A stretch of 41,782 nt of DNA from an uncultured Lachnospiraceae bacterium (GCA_947593735.1 CANQDT010000020.1:1-41782); one strand, 5' to 3'. Counted from the first letter of the stretch, positions 22,874-33,057 are shown. Notes: generated by a model not told the origin, from the sequence alone. Made by a program: numbers and translations.

Positions 22874-25800
22874 TTATTTTCTTTTCACTTTTATCTTTCC
22901 GGAAACTGCTTTGGAATTGGCAAAGCCTTTATTGCCCGGTACAGTGGCTCTTACGGTATACTTGTAAGTGCCGCTCTTCTTCACCGGAATCTTGATCGTG
23001 CTGCTGATATTGGTCACAGTCCTTGTCTTCTGTCCGGATACTTTGATCTGATATTTCACATTTGCCGGCGCCGTCGGCGCTTTCGTGATCTTGATCTGAA
23101 TATACCTGCCGTTCGCCGCGGGAGTCGCGACAACCGACGGTCTGTGCAATACAGTCGGATTCTTCTTATCCTTGGACGCCTGCTGCCTGGTCGTGACGCT
23201 CTTGCCATCCACCGCACTCAGCCGGAAATCGCTCAGCGTAATGTGATGCGGCTCTGTCGGGGCATTGTTGACATTACCCATCAGGAAATTGATCGTCACA
23301 TCATAGGTGCTCGGCGTGAACCGGATGGTATGCCTCGTCGGCGTGGACGTCAGCGCTACGGTCTGGTAATCCGCTCCCTCGATCATAATATCGCGGTCGA
23401 CCGTGGACGCTCCGACGAAGGACAACTCATAGGTCTGTCCCGGTTCCACTGCGTTGTTCGCCTGTTTCAGCTGCACTGTCCACGTTTCCTCTCCGCCTTT
23501 GAACATATTGTAAATGTCCACGGAGCCTTTCGTGCTGGTAAAGGTCGCGCAGTCGTTCATCGCCCAAAATTCCCAGCCGCTGAAATCATCGTCGAAGGAC
23601 GTATTCGCGAACGCGTTGTTGCCTTCCAGCGAGATCATCTTATAATTCAGGATATTGGTATCTTCATACTCCTGCGCGTCGTCCCGGATCAGGATGTTGT
23701 AAACACTCGGCTTCTCAAACAGCGCTTTGTCGAGAACGATCGTTTTCGTCGCTTTGTCCCAGGTATAATTCTTTTTGGAAACGGACTTGCCGTTGATCAT
23801 AATATTCAGCGTCCGGCTGTTGTCCCATTCTTCCGTTCCATGATAAGTCAGGACGACATCCTCGCCAATATAACCGTAATTGTATTTCGTATTGATGGAT
23901 ACCGCGTACTTCCTTGCTCCCTTGACTCGCAGGACAACATTGTCCAGATACAGATTCCAGTCCTGAACGTTTGCGCCGAGCAGGAATTTCAACGCGAAGT
24001 TTCCTCCGTTCGCCGTGAAGGTATAAGAATAATGCTGCCAGTCCTTACCCAGCTTGATCCCGTCCTGGGTAAAGGTACTCGCGTAATTCACATCCTCCAC
24101 ATGGATATTGGCGATCGGGTTGTTCACATCGGTCTTCGCGTCAAACGACAATTCGTAGGTCAGCCCGGCTCCGAGATTGATATTCTCATAAATCAACATC
24201 TTATCCCAGGAGTTGCCGCGGTAAGTCGTATACGCTTTCAATACCTGATGATGGTTCTTCCGATCCGGATCCTGCGCGAGCGATAAGGTCGTCTCCCCGT
24301 AGGTCGTCCAGTTGCTCGTTCCCAGCTCAAAATCACCGTTGATGATCGGATATTTACTTACGCCTTCCGTATTCTGATCTTCCTCCGGCGGCGCGATGGA
24401 AATATTCTTCAGCGTCACTTTGTCGCCCGAAACGATAAACTGTACCCGGCAGTTGATATCCGTCGGCTGTTCCATTTTAAAGTTCGCCCGGCGCGTCGTG
24501 ACGGTATCGCCGCTGTTCAGAGTAAAGGTTTCGCTCAGGTACTTTTTCTTTTTGTTCCTGCTTGTGATCAGGACCTTTACTTTGGACTGTCCTTCCGATA
24601 CGCCATCAAACGATACGGTATACTTTTTCTTCTCCTTTAACTGGTTTCCAACCTGATAAACGCTGATCTGCTCATTCTTCTCCGGAACAACCTCAAGCGC
24701 GTATTCATCGTCCGCCGCGACGCCGCCGATCACGGAACCATACGCGTAATCGCCGTTGTCGGTCGTTTTCACGATCGTTGCCCTCTTCGCGAGCCCGGAT
24801 TTGTTCTTCCGGTTCGTCGCGAGGTTCCAGTATGTCAACCGGGAGGTGCCGCCGACATTGAAACGTCCGTTATAAATGCTGTTGCCGTCCGCCATCGGTC
24901 TCTTTTTCCCGTTGACGTCCCCGTTTCCGTCTTTTACTTCCTTGAGCTTGATATTCTTCAGCGTGAGGTTGGTCGTGCTTGTTCCCATGTTAAATTCCAT
25001 ACGGCAGGTACTGTTCGTATCGCTCGTCATCTGGAATACATAGGAATAATGCTCCATATCTTTGGATAATGTCGTATCCAGGACGCCGTAGCTTGCCCAG
25101 ACGTTTCCGCCCTTATCGTCGCCGCTTCCGTCGTCGCCCATCTTGACGGTCAGGTTCCGGACATTGTCCGCTTTCGCGTCAAAGCTGATCTCATAGAAGC
25201 GTCCCTGCACAAGCGGGAGGTTCTGCATCAGCTGTACGGAATGAACCGCGTTCCCGGCGTTCGTGATATTGACGTTTGCCTCCCCGTTCTTGACTTTCAG
25301 GGTCGCCTGGCCACCGAACTCCGGCAGCGTCGCGAACGTCCATCCGTCGGGGCTCGCTTCCGTATTATTGTCCGTCTTGATCACGACATTTTTGAATTTT
25401 CCATCCGTGATATAGTTGCCGTCTTTATCCTGTTTTTTCGCCCCGGAAGGAATCGTGCTCTTCCCGATGATGACCGGTTCCGCCTTTTTCTCATAGATCG
25501 ACTTGTCGGTCGCCGTATAAGTGCGGACATAATCGACATACATCTTACAATTATTCAGCACGTCGTCGCTCGGCATCCGGTTCCCGTCGTAAGTCCCGCC
25601 GAGCGCCATGTTCAGCACAATATGGAACCTCTGGTCGAACGGAGCGGGGAATGTATAATTGGACGGATCGTTGGTCGATTTGCTGTACCAGTTGTTCGCC
25701 GTATAATACAGGATGCCGTCGACATACCAGCGGATCTCGCCCGGCTCCCACTCGATATCATAAATATGATAGTCCGTGATCGCGTCCTCGTCGTCCGCCC

Positions 25801-28800
25801 AGACCATATTGCCGCCCATCGCCATATTGTTCGGCCATACCTGACCGTAATGGATCGTCCCGTCCGCGGTATTCGGCACACGACCGCGGGCTTCCATAAT
25901 ATCGATCTCTCCAGACAACGGCCATCCGCCGTACTTGGTATCGACCGGGAGCATCCAGAACGCCGGCCAGACGCCTTCATATCCCTGTCCGGCAGGCAGC
26001 TTGATCTTTGCCTCGATCTTTCCGTATGTCTGCGCGAACAGCGGGGAAGTCCCGTCCTCGTTCATCGTCCAGATACGGGCAGACGTATATTTCTTTCCGG
26101 TCAATTCCTCATAGTTGGTATTTGCCTTGATGTTCCCGTTCGCGTCCTTGATCTCAACCTTGCGGTCGCGCGCCGCGTGAGCGGAGAGGATCAGGGCGCC
26201 GTCTTTCAGTTCCAGATTCGGGTTATCCTCATCCTGCGGATACTTCGCGTCCTTATTATAAGAAGGAGACGTATACAGCTGCTGCTCATTATTTCCCCAG
26301 CCTTCCACGCCGTACTCGATACCGGTTCCTTCCTGGATCGACCACTTGCTCATGGAAAGAATGCTTCCGCTGAACTCATCCTGCCATTCGAGATCCCATT
26401 TCTTTTTCGTATAGATCTTCTGGTTCAGCGTTACCTTTTCATACAGAGGCGCAATGATCTCAATACGGAAATTCTGTTCATCCGGCGCGTTCGGGCTCGT
26501 GTCCCTCAGATTTTCAAATACGGAGAACGGGATCGTGATCCGCCCCGGCGTCTCTTTCAGCACCGCGTTGTTGCTCGCGTACCGGGTGCTCTGAACCGCC
26601 TCCACCGTCTTGGACGCGTTTTTGATCACATAACCCGCGCTCGTCAGCTCCGGCGTTGTCCTTGTGATCGCGATGGACCGGATATTGTCCATAAACTGCT
26701 GCGCCGCCGGCGTATTTTCATAGGTCAGCGTGATATCGTTTCCAAACTGGCTGTTCGACAGCGTCTGCTCGGAGATCACCGGAGGCTGTGTCTCCGCGTC
26801 CAGCCGGATATCATGATCCTGCGCCAGTACCGACTTTCTCGCTTCCAGATATCCTTCCATATCGACGCGGATGCTGTCCAGATAAATATCGCCGACAAAA
26901 TAATTGAAGTTGATCGCCAGCGTCACAAGCGACAGATCCTCTTTCGGCGTATAACTGAAGCTGTACCGCTCGGTCGAATAGGTCATCTTAAATTCTTTCC
27001 GGAACAGTTCTTTTCCGCCCTGTTTGAGCAGGACTGTCCCGTTCCGGTACGGGTTCGCGCCCGCGTAGAAGCTGATATTGTACTTTTTCCCTTTGAACAG
27101 ATTCAGCCCTTCCCGCTCGATTCCCGGCTGGTTCACGCCGGACGCGTTTTCATAATCCGTTTCCAGTTTCAGATATTGATTGTCCGTATTGTAGGACTTA
27201 GCCGCTTTCACCTGGAATCTCCCGATCCCGTCCGTGAAGTTGCCGTCCGGTATGTAATGGATGCTCTGGCAGTTCAAAACTTCTCCGCGCGTGATCAGCA
27301 GCGCCAGATTTTCGTATCCATATACTTCGATCTTCATATTGGAAAATTCCAGATAATCATCGGCGGGCGTATTTTCCAGTTTTCCCATCAGGACATTAAA
27401 GGTCGCCTTTTTGTCGATCACCTGTACCGGGACATTATAGCTGACATGCCTCGTCTCTTTCGCTTCCACAGCGATCGTTTTCCGGAAATTCTCCCGGAGC
27501 CCATCCAGGCGCACCTGGAAATTCCTTCCTTTTCCGGAGGTTACATCAAAGGAAAGCACATATTGCAGCCCTTTGTATAACTTGATGTCCTGGAATATTT
27601 TAATGGAATCCGGCGACGTTCCGGGATCTCCGTATGTAATATGGATCCCTTCTCCGCTGTCCGGTTTGCTGATTTTTACCGTATCCCACTGCCACATCCA
27701 GTCTTCCTGATACCGGTTCCAGTATTCGAGGTTGTATCCGAAATCTCCGTTCTGCAATACCGTCCCCATCTCCGGGCTCCCGATGGAGCTCAGGTCGGTG
27801 ATCTGCTGCGGAAGCGGATCGTTCGGGTCGTTCTGGAACCGGGAGGAACCCGCTGCCAGAAGGACCACGTTGGAAATCGTGACGACATGGCTTCCTGTAT
27901 AATCTTTTCCAAGATAAATGGCAAACGTGCCGTTGACATTGATCGTCGGCATGTACTCAAACGTCACTTTATTATTGCCGGCGCTGACCGGTTTTGTGCC
28001 GATGCGCTCCATTCCCTCGAAGCCGACCGTTACCTGGCGGTCGATGCTCGAATACAGGTCAAAGGAAATGGTATAGCCATGGTTCGCCGTCAGGCTGACT
28101 CCGCCCTGCTGCAGGCGGATGTCGTAATCGTTGCCGGTATCCCCATTGACCTGGAACGTCGTCCGGTATTTCTCGTCGCGCCCGTTCGGCTTATATACCG
28201 TCGCGTTGGCGGTGATCGCGCTCCAGTTTTCCAGCCCCTTCTCAAAGTTTCCGTTTACGAGCATATTGGCTGTCGTCGCCTTGACCTCTGACGGGGCGGG
28301 CAGCTTGGAGCCCGGCTGGTCGTTCCGCACCATCGACGCGTTCCGGATCCGTACCGTATGAGTCGTTCCGGAATACAATGCCTGCGTATTTTCCAGATCA
28401 TATCCGTCTCCTACGATCGATCCCAGCAGCACCGATACCTTGACCTTCTGCTTTTTGCTGCTGTGATAGGACGTCATGATCTCCGTTTCCGTATTGCGGT
28501 TCAGATCGAACCTTGCCGCCTGTTCTCCGACAAGCAGGATGACCGACCGCTGGATATCCGCGTCCACAACAAACCGGACGTCATAATCCGCGTCTTCCTC
28601 CAGAGAAAGGTCGCCCTGGGACAGCGCGATCTGGTCCGCGTTCGGATTTCCGTTGATATTGCGGATGATCGCGTAATGATTGCTGATCTCCGTCTCTACA
28701 TTCTTTGTCGTGGCAAACTCCCAGGAAGAACTGTTTTGGAAGATCCCGTTCCGGAGCATATTGCCGGCGACGTCTTTCCCCGCCGGAGAGCCTTCCTTCA

Positions 28801-29377
28801 TAGAGATATTCGATATCCGGATCTTGCTCCCGGACTGGTCATCCGGGAACATTTTGTGCGGGCTGTCGGCGCTGTCCGTGATATTGGACGTCTGCCCGAA
28901 GCAGATGAAAATATTCTTATTCTTTCCCGCTGTATAATCAAATCCCGCCTTGACCGTATGATATCCTTTCTTTACGGAAACGAGATTGGCGGAAACCCGG
29001 TCGCCGTCCGGCATGACCAGGATCTCCCGGGCAATATCAGTATACAGGTCAAACGTGACCTCATAATATTTCCCGTCTTCCAGCCCGTCTACCGTCTGAC
29101 TGACCGCGGACATGTAATCCGCCACATTGCCCGGCCGAAACGTCAGGCACGGATTCTTTGGATCGTTCTTTTCATTTTCATAAACGGCATCGCCGTGAAT
29201 CTCCCAGCCTTTCCCGGGATTATCCTGCGTCGGGTCAATGCTCAGATCGCCGTTGACAAAAAGATTCGTTCCGTCCGCGGCTTTCGCCGTCAATCCGGCG
29301 ATCGACCCCGCCGGCGATACCACCGTTGTAAATAGCAGGATCAATGCCATTAAAAAGCCTGTCATTCTCTTTTTCAT
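22874..29377 (-). CDS. Giant secreted GH16 beta-glucanase with nine CBM4/9-like modules
   Basis: An exported endo-beta-glucanase of 2167 residues. The signal peptide ends AKA-A near 34. Five CBM4/9-like modules follow (starting near 39, 206, 371, 537 and 707), each opening with a hydrophobic-x-N-G-x-F/L step and ending in an ISN-type strand. Then come an Ig-like segment (about 870-990), GH16 (about 990-1290) and three more modules (near 1319, 1497 and 1676). After an Ig-like segment near 1822 are a ninth module near 1922 and a C-terminal fn3-like domain (2079-2167). The GH16 motif is GEIDIMEAR: nucleophile Glu1157, Asp1159, acid/base Glu1162. The extra Met inside the motif marks laminarinase-type members, not lichenases. 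I choose the ATG at 29377, with AGGGG seven bases upstream; the ATG at 29383 directly abuts that site. No anchor is visible. Confidence 0.93.
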   Translation of the reverse strand: MKKRMTGFLMALILLFTTVVSPAGSIAGLTAKAADGTNLFVNGDLSIDPTQDNPGKGWEIHGDAVYENEKNDPKNPCLTFRPGNVADYMSAVSQTVDGLEDGKYYEVTFDLYTDIAREILVMPDGDRVSANLVSVKKGYHTVKAGFDYTAGKNKNIFICFGQTSNITDSADSPHKMFPDDQSGSKIRISNISMKEGSPAGKDVAGNMLRNGIFQNSSSWEFATTKNVETEISNHYAIIRNINGNPNADQIALSQGDLSLEEDADYDVRFVVDADIQRSVILLVGEQAARFDLNRNTETEIMTSYHSSKKQKVKVSVLLGSIVGDGYDLENTQALYSGTTHTVRIRNASMVRNDQPGSKLPAPSEVKATTANMLVNGNFEKGLENWSAITANATVYKPNGRDEKYRTTFQVNGDTGNDYDIRLQQGGVSLTANHGYTISFDLYSSIDRQVTVGFEGMERIGTKPVSAGNNKVTFEYMPTINVNGTFAIYLGKDYTGSHVVTISNVVLLAAGSSRFQNDPNDPLPQQITDLSSIGSPEMGTVLQNGDFGYNLEYWNRYQEDWMWQWDTVKISKPDSGEGIHITYGDPGTSPDSIKIFQDIKLYKGLQYVLSFDVTSGKGRNFQVRLDGLRENFRKTIAVEAKETRHVSYNVPVQVIDKKATFNVLMGKLENTPADDYLEFSNMKIEVYGYENLALLITRGEVLNCQSIHYIPDGNFTDGIGRFQVKAAKSYNTDNQYLKLETDYENASGVNQPGIEREGLNLFKGKKYNISFYAGANPYRNGTVLLKQGGKELFRKEFKMTYSTERYSFSYTPKEDLSLVTLAINFNYFVGDIYLDSIRVDMEGYLEARKSVLAQDHDIRLDAETQPPVISEQTLSNSQFGNDITLTYENTPAAQQFMDNIRSIAITRTTPELTSAGYVIKNASKTVEAVQSTRYASNNAVLKETPGRITIPFSVFENLRDTSPNAPDEQNFRIEIIAPLYEKVTLNQKIYTKKKWDLEWQDEFSGSILSMSKWSIQEGTGIEYGVEGWGNNEQQLYTSPSYNKDAKYPQDEDNPNLELKDGALILSAHAARDRKVEIKDANGNIKANTNYEELTGKKYTSARIWTMNEDGTSPLFAQTYGKIEAKIKLPAGQGYEGVWPAFWMLPVDTKYGGWPLSGEIDIMEARGRVPNTADGTIHYGQVWPNNMAMGGNMVWADDEDAITDYHIYDIEWEPGEIRWYVDGILYYTANNWYSKSTNDPSNYTFPAPFDQRFHIVLNMALGGTYDGNRMPSDDVLNNCKMYVDYVRTYTATDKSIYEKKAEPVIIGKSTIPSGAKKQDKDGNYITDGKFKNVVIKTDNNTEASPDGWTFATLPEFGGQATLKVKNGEANVNITNAGNAVHSVQLMQNLPLVQGRFYEISFDAKADNVRNLTVKMGDDGSGDDKGGNVWASYGVLDTTLSKDMEHYSYVFQMTSDTNSTCRMEFNMGTSTTNLTLKNIKLKEVKDGNGDVNGKKRPMADGNSIYNGRFNVGGTSRLTYWNLATNRKNKSGLAKRATIVKTTDNGDYAYGSVIGGVAADDEYALEVVPEKNEQISVYQVGNQLKEKKKYTVSFDGVSEGQSKVKVLITSRNKKKKYLSETFTLNSGDTVTTRRANFKMEQPTDINCRVQFIVSGDKVTLKNISIAPPEEDQNTEGVSKYPIINGDFELGTSNWTTYGETTLSLAQDPDRKNHHQVLKAYTTYRGNSWDKMLIYENINLGAGLTYELSFDAKTDVNNPIANIHVEDVNYASTFTQDGIKLGKDWQHYSYTFTANGGNFALKFLLGANVQDWNLYLDNVVLRVKGARKYAVSINTKYNYGYIGEDVVLTYHGTEEWDNSRTLNIMINGKSVSKKNYTWDKATKTIVLDKALFEKPSVYNILIRDDAQEYEDTNILNYKMISLEGNNAFANTSFDDDFSGWEFWAMNDCATFTSTKGSVDIYNMFKGGEETWTVQLKQANNAVEPGQTYELSFVGASTVDRDIMIEGADYQTVALTSTPTRHTIRFTPSTYDVTINFLMGNVNNAPTEPHHITLSDFRLSAVDGKSVTTRQQASKDKKNPTVLHRPSVVATPAANGRYIQIKITKAPTAPANVKYQIKVSGQKTRTVTNISSTIKIPVKKSGTYKYTVRATVPGNKGFANSKAVSGKIKVKRK

Positions 29378-29395
29378 ATCCATTCCCCTATCTGC

Positions 29396-30766
29396 TTATT
29401 TTACTTTTACCGTCTTTTTCAGCACTCTGCTCTGTCCGTTGGAAAAAGCCACTGTCGCCTTTACTGTTACTTTCCCGGCTTTTTTCGCTCGGATCCTGCC
29501 GGTTCTTCTATTTACGCGAAGAACTTTATTATTGGAGGATTTGTAAGTCACCTGATACGTGACCGCGTTTTTCTCAAGAATCTCCGTCAGCGTATCCGGT
29601 ATGGTCACACTCGCCGTCCTGTCCGCTGTTTTCGCTTTCACCTTGGAAGGTGCCTGCATCGTTATGCTGTCAAGATTTGCCTCCGGGATCTGGTATACCT
29701 CCTGCTGGTTTCCATTGTCTGCCGCTTCGGACGCGTACGGATATCCCATCGTGATGCCGCTTCCGCCTCCGCCGCCTCCGGTGCCCGACTCTGTCGTCAC
29801 CGTGCGCACGATCCGGTTGGCATTCTCCGGAACTTCAATCCCTTCCGGAAAACAGGTTTCCAGTACAAACGTATAAGTCGTCCCTTCCGTCAGTCCGGTA
29901 ATGGAACAGGTATACTGCGCTTTGCCTTCTTCCGCGGTGATCTCGTTGATCAGCGTCTCCGTTTCCACTCCGTCCGCCAGGTCGCGGCGATACAGCTTAT
30001 AAGAAACCGCCTGTTTCACAGCCGGGAAGGTCAGCGTCGCCTGCGTCCTGTCCACATCCACACTCACGCTTGCGGGCGCATATTCCATATCGTCCGTATC
30101 ATCGTTCTCAACATCAATATTGGAAAGGTCGATCATTGAAATTCCCCACAGATTGATGGAATGTTTCCCTGCTCCGACCATTTCTTCCCTTGTATTTCCG
30201 TTCTGCCCCTGCGTATATCCCGCTACGCTGATCCAGAGGCTGCTCTGCATGGAGGATTTCACCGTAACCTCGATCTCATTCACCTTCCCTGCCTGTACTT
30301 CCGCCAGCACGTACGCGCCCGGGGCTCCGTCCAGGTTTCCGATCAGGATCTTCCTCGTCACGGTTGATTCCGCTTTCAATGATATCTGATAGGTTCCCGC
30401 TTTCAGGATATCCATGATCCGGATCGCCATGGAATAATCCGCGATACCGGAAGGATCAATATCATTAAATCTCAATTTATATCCGGATACCGTCGCGTTA
30501 TTCGCACCGCCAAATTCTTCCCATGGAGCTTTCTCATTTGTCGCGAAATCTCCATTTTCGATCATGTTATCCGCGTCAAAATCTCCATGATAGGCTTCTT
30601 TTTCTTTTGCAAAATCATAAGGCTCTGCCAGATCGGCTCCAAATTCATACGCTTCTTCCGCAAGGACCCTTCCGGGCGATATCCCGGCTGGAGCCGCGCC
30701 GGAGGACAGCAAAAACGCTGCCATTGCCGCTGCCAGTAGCCTTTTTCCCTTTCTTCCTGTTCTCAT
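29396..30766 (-). CDS. Secreted non-catalytic CBM/fn3/Big_2 protein
   Basis: A 456-residue exported protein without a recognisable enzyme domain. A signal peptide (about 1-36, VLA-E) is followed by a CBM4/9-like module (near 65-215, opening MIENGDF), an fn3-like domain (about 225-325) ending at a TGGGGGGSG linker, and a C-terminal Big_2-type domain (about 375-456) with YKSSNNKVLRV. It is 18 bases upstream of the GH16 start and in the same unit, so it is probably made together with that enzyme, as a glucan-binding or wall-associated accessory protein. The Big_2 domain resembles that of the plus-strand gene at 481-912. It has no LPXTG. The binding role is inferred from domain type. Confidence 0.78.
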   Translation of the reverse strand: MRTGRKGKRLLAAAMAAFLLSSGAAPAGISPGRVLAEEAYEFGADLAEPYDFAKEKEAYHGDFDADNMIENGDFATNEKAPWEEFGGANNATVSGYKLRFNDIDPSGIADYSMAIRIMDILKAGTYQISLKAESTVTRKILIGNLDGAPGAYVLAEVQAGKVNEIEVTVKSSMQSSLWISVAGYTQGQNGNTREEMVGAGKHSINLWGISMIDLSNIDVENDDTDDMEYAPASVSVDVDRTQATLTFPAVKQAVSYKLYRRDLADGVETETLINEITAEEGKAQYTCSITGLTEGTTYTFVLETCFPEGIEVPENANRIVRTVTTESGTGGGGGGSGITMGYPYASEAADNGNQQEVYQIPEANLDSITMQAPSKVKAKTADRTASVTIPDTLTEILEKNAVTYQVTYKSSNNKVLRVNRRTGRIRAKKAGKVTVKATVAFSNGQSRVLKKTVKVK

Positions 30767-30798
30767 TTCCCTGCTCCTCCCGATAATTTGTTGATTCT

Positions 30799-30859
30799 AT
30801 TATACCTGATTCCCATTTCATCCGCACGGTTGGTATTTTTATAAAAGTGTTCATTTTTT
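30799..30859 (-). promoter_or_regulatory. Promoter of the binding-protein/GH16 unit
   Basis: TATAAT at 30799-30804 on the minus strand lies 32 bases before the ATG. The -35 position shows no consensus, which suggests an activator. AAAAAATGAACACTTTT (30843-30859) lies 55 bases upstream of the -10 and resembles elements near the transporter and phosphorylase promoters. Confidence 0.5.
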
Positions 30860-30914
30860 ACAGGATTGGCTCCCTTTTTCATCATTTTATGTGAGATTCC
30901 CGCCAAAAGCAATG

Positions 30915-30935
30915 GAAAAAAGAGGGACGTCCCTC
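30915..30935 (-). terminator. Terminator after the GH128-like gene
   Basis: GAGGG/CCCTC around ACGT (30922-30935) is followed on the minus strand by six T residues. The stem is short, but it lies 7 bases after the stop codon at 30942, the usual position, and it separates the GH81/GH128 unit from the next promoter. Confidence 0.6.
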
Positions 30936-30941
30936 CTGATC

Positions 30942-33044
30942 TTAATAGCCTTTCGGCATACCAAGCTTTTTATACAGCTTCCCAAGTTTATTCAGCTTTC
31001 CGGTCTCATAATCGAAAATACCGGAGGAGCCGCCCCATTCGTCGTTCGGGTCAAACGGGAACCACGCGTACCGTTCGACATACGGGCGTTTGTCCATGGC
31101 GGGGATCACGGTCTTCATAAACCGGTATACCGTCTCGTCGGAGCCCTCCGTCCAGTTGTTCCATTTTCCCTTTGTCCATTCGGCGACGCCAAATTCCGTG
31201 ATCCAGATCGGTTTGTGCCATTTCTCCCAGGTCGCGTCGATCATGTCGATAAAGGGCTGCGGATCCCCGGATTCCAGGTAGCAGTGCACGGCGATAAAAT
31301 CGACTTTCAGGTTCTTTTTCTTTACTCCATCCATAAACTTCCAGAACCAGTCCTGCGACCAGTACGCCGGTACCCCCGTGCAGGGAGAGCCGACGCGCAG
31401 CCCGCTCTTTTTGTATGCTTTCATCGCGGTCAGCGCGTCCTCGACGGACACGTTCGACTGCGCCTCGAAATCCGGTTCGTTAAACGCGAGCACCTGTTTG
31501 TACTTTTTGTTTGACGGATCCTGAAGCCACTGGTCGCCCCAGTTTCCCCAGATCATCGGGACAAACTGCAGATCCTCGTCCGCGCCGAGCGCCGGATCGG
31601 TCGACCAGTGATAATACCAGGACAATCCCATATCCTGCGTGCGGAACAGGGTTCCCCAGCCGACGCCCTTCTTGGACACGCCGAACCTGCGGGACGCCGT
31701 TTTGACGGACGAGCCGTTCTTCATCACGGCTGCGACCTGCATGGTGTGCGCCTTTACTTCCGTATTGTACCATTTGCCCTCGTAGGACTTCTTTCCCGAC
31801 GGTTTCTTCGTTTTCACGAGCTTCCCGTCCACATAAACCCGGTATTCCTTTACTTTCTTCTCCTTTGGAGCCGCATACCACTGGAAATAGATCGGGCCTG
31901 CCGCGATCAGCATATGGTTTTTTCCCGGATACTTCACGCCTTTTTTCGCCCAGTCGGCGTTTGTCTTAATGCTGACTTTCTTTTTGCCGTTCACGATCGT
32001 ATAAGCGTCAACCGGGATCAGATCCCATTCCTGCTCGCTGTTTTCCGTCTCGTCCACCAGCTCGACCGGCTGTCCCTTGGAGGAATAGCCGCCCACGATC
32101 GAGCAGACCCGGTTGCTCTGCGCATTGTAAAATTTCAGATACCCCTGCGCCACCGTCTCCTGGATCCACTGCTGGGAACGGCTCCCGTCCGATCTGCGGA
32201 GGACGATCTCCGCGTCGCGCTCATCTTCCGGCGTGACCTCCTGCAGCACCTTTCCGGTCGCGAGGTTCTTGAACTGATATTCCCCGCCCGACTTAATACG
32301 GGTAAAGATCTGGCTTGTCGATTCCGTATACGGTCCCTGGATCAGATATCCCTGCTCCGCCGTGTCAACGACATCCATGACATAGCTGCTCGCGCGGTTT
32401 TTGATAATATAATACTTGCCGTTCTTTTTCACAGACGGTTTCTCCCGGCTGTGGTCGATGACCTTCCCCGGATCCGCCGCCGCGGTCTCTCCGCGCCTCA
32501 CGATCGCCGCGTTGCCGATATAGACGTCATGCGCGCCGGACGGCGTATTTCCGCCCACCGTTCCAAGGATGAACTGAAATTCATTGTCCCCGCTTATGTT
32601 AAAATGAAAATTGTAATTAAAATGCTGTTTCTTTTTGGTCAGCTCAAACGTGCCCATATCCGAATCCTTAAATCCGGCTTTGATGCTTCTCGGCTGCGAC
32701 GCGTATGCGTCGAAGCTCAGCGTATAATCTTCGCCCGCGCTCATCGGGAGGTTCTTCTGAATGAGCATCACATGCCAGTCACTTCCTTCCAGCCAGCTGA
32801 TCGCGACCTTCGCAAACCCGTTCCCAGCGGAAGAAAACGTCGCGCATTTGTTGTGCATATACGAAGACCAGCCCACCGTTCCGAGCGAAAAGTTCCCGTT
32901 CATGATAAAATTCCGCGCGGTTTCCTGTTCCGTTCCCTGCGCCGCTTCCTGCGTCCGGTTTTCCGCCGGCGCCGCGTATACGGTTCCCGCCGTCAGCATG
33001 ACCGCGGCAAGGAAAGCCGCCGTCAGCCGTTTTCTCATTCTCAT
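30942..33044 (-). CDS. Secreted GH128-like endo-beta-1,3-glucanase with ricin domain
   Basis: An exported enzyme of 700 residues. A signal peptide (about 1-24) is followed by a CBM4/9-like module (about 45-185), a ricin-type beta-trefoil lectin domain (about 205-345, with QQW and QEW of the QxW pattern), an fn3-like segment (about 350-445) and a C-terminal catalytic domain (about 455-690) of the Glyco_hydro_cc/GH128 type. The likely acid/base is Glu523 in AFNEPDF, and the nucleophile is Glu617 in WITEFGVAEW. Characterised GH128 enzymes cut beta-1,3-glucan. The start at 33044 has GGAGGGA six bases upstream and lies 13 bases after the stop of the GH81 gene, so both are made from one transcript. 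Confidence 0.88.
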   Translation of the reverse strand: MRMRKRLTAAFLAAVMLTAGTVYAAPAENRTQEAAQGTEQETARNFIMNGNFSLGTVGWSSYMHNKCATFSSAGNGFAKVAISWLEGSDWHVMLIQKNLPMSAGEDYTLSFDAYASQPRSIKAGFKDSDMGTFELTKKKQHFNYNFHFNISGDNEFQFILGTVGGNTPSGAHDVYIGNAAIVRRGETAAADPGKVIDHSREKPSVKKNGKYYIIKNRASSYVMDVVDTAEQGYLIQGPYTESTSQIFTRIKSGGEYQFKNLATGKVLQEVTPEDERDAEIVLRRSDGSRSQQWIQETVAQGYLKFYNAQSNRVCSIVGGYSSKGQPVELVDETENSEQEWDLIPVDAYTIVNGKKKVSIKTNADWAKKGVKYPGKNHMLIAAGPIYFQWYAAPKEKKVKEYRVYVDGKLVKTKKPSGKKSYEGKWYNTEVKAHTMQVAAVMKNGSSVKTASRRFGVSKKGVGWGTLFRTQDMGLSWYYHWSTDPALGADEDLQFVPMIWGNWGDQWLQDPSNKKYKQVLAFNEPDFEAQSNVSVEDALTAMKAYKKSGLRVGSPCTGVPAYWSQDWFWKFMDGVKKKNLKVDFIAVHCYLESGDPQPFIDMIDATWEKWHKPIWITEFGVAEWTKGKWNNWTEGSDETVYRFMKTVIPAMDKRPYVERYAWFPFDPNDEWGGSSGIFDYETGKLNKLGKLYKKLGMPKGY

Positions 33045-33057
33045 CAGTGATCCCTCC

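Noticed and set aside
25241-27580. A long open frame (779 codons) on the plus strand
   Set aside because: It is antisense to the GH16/CBM protein, is rich in Arg and Ile with no domain pattern, and has no ribosome binding site. It arises from the codon bias of the gene on the other strand.
31608-33050. A 480-codon plus-strand frame
   Set aside because: It is antisense to the GH128-like gene, whose catalytic motifs, signal peptide and ribosome binding site are clear.
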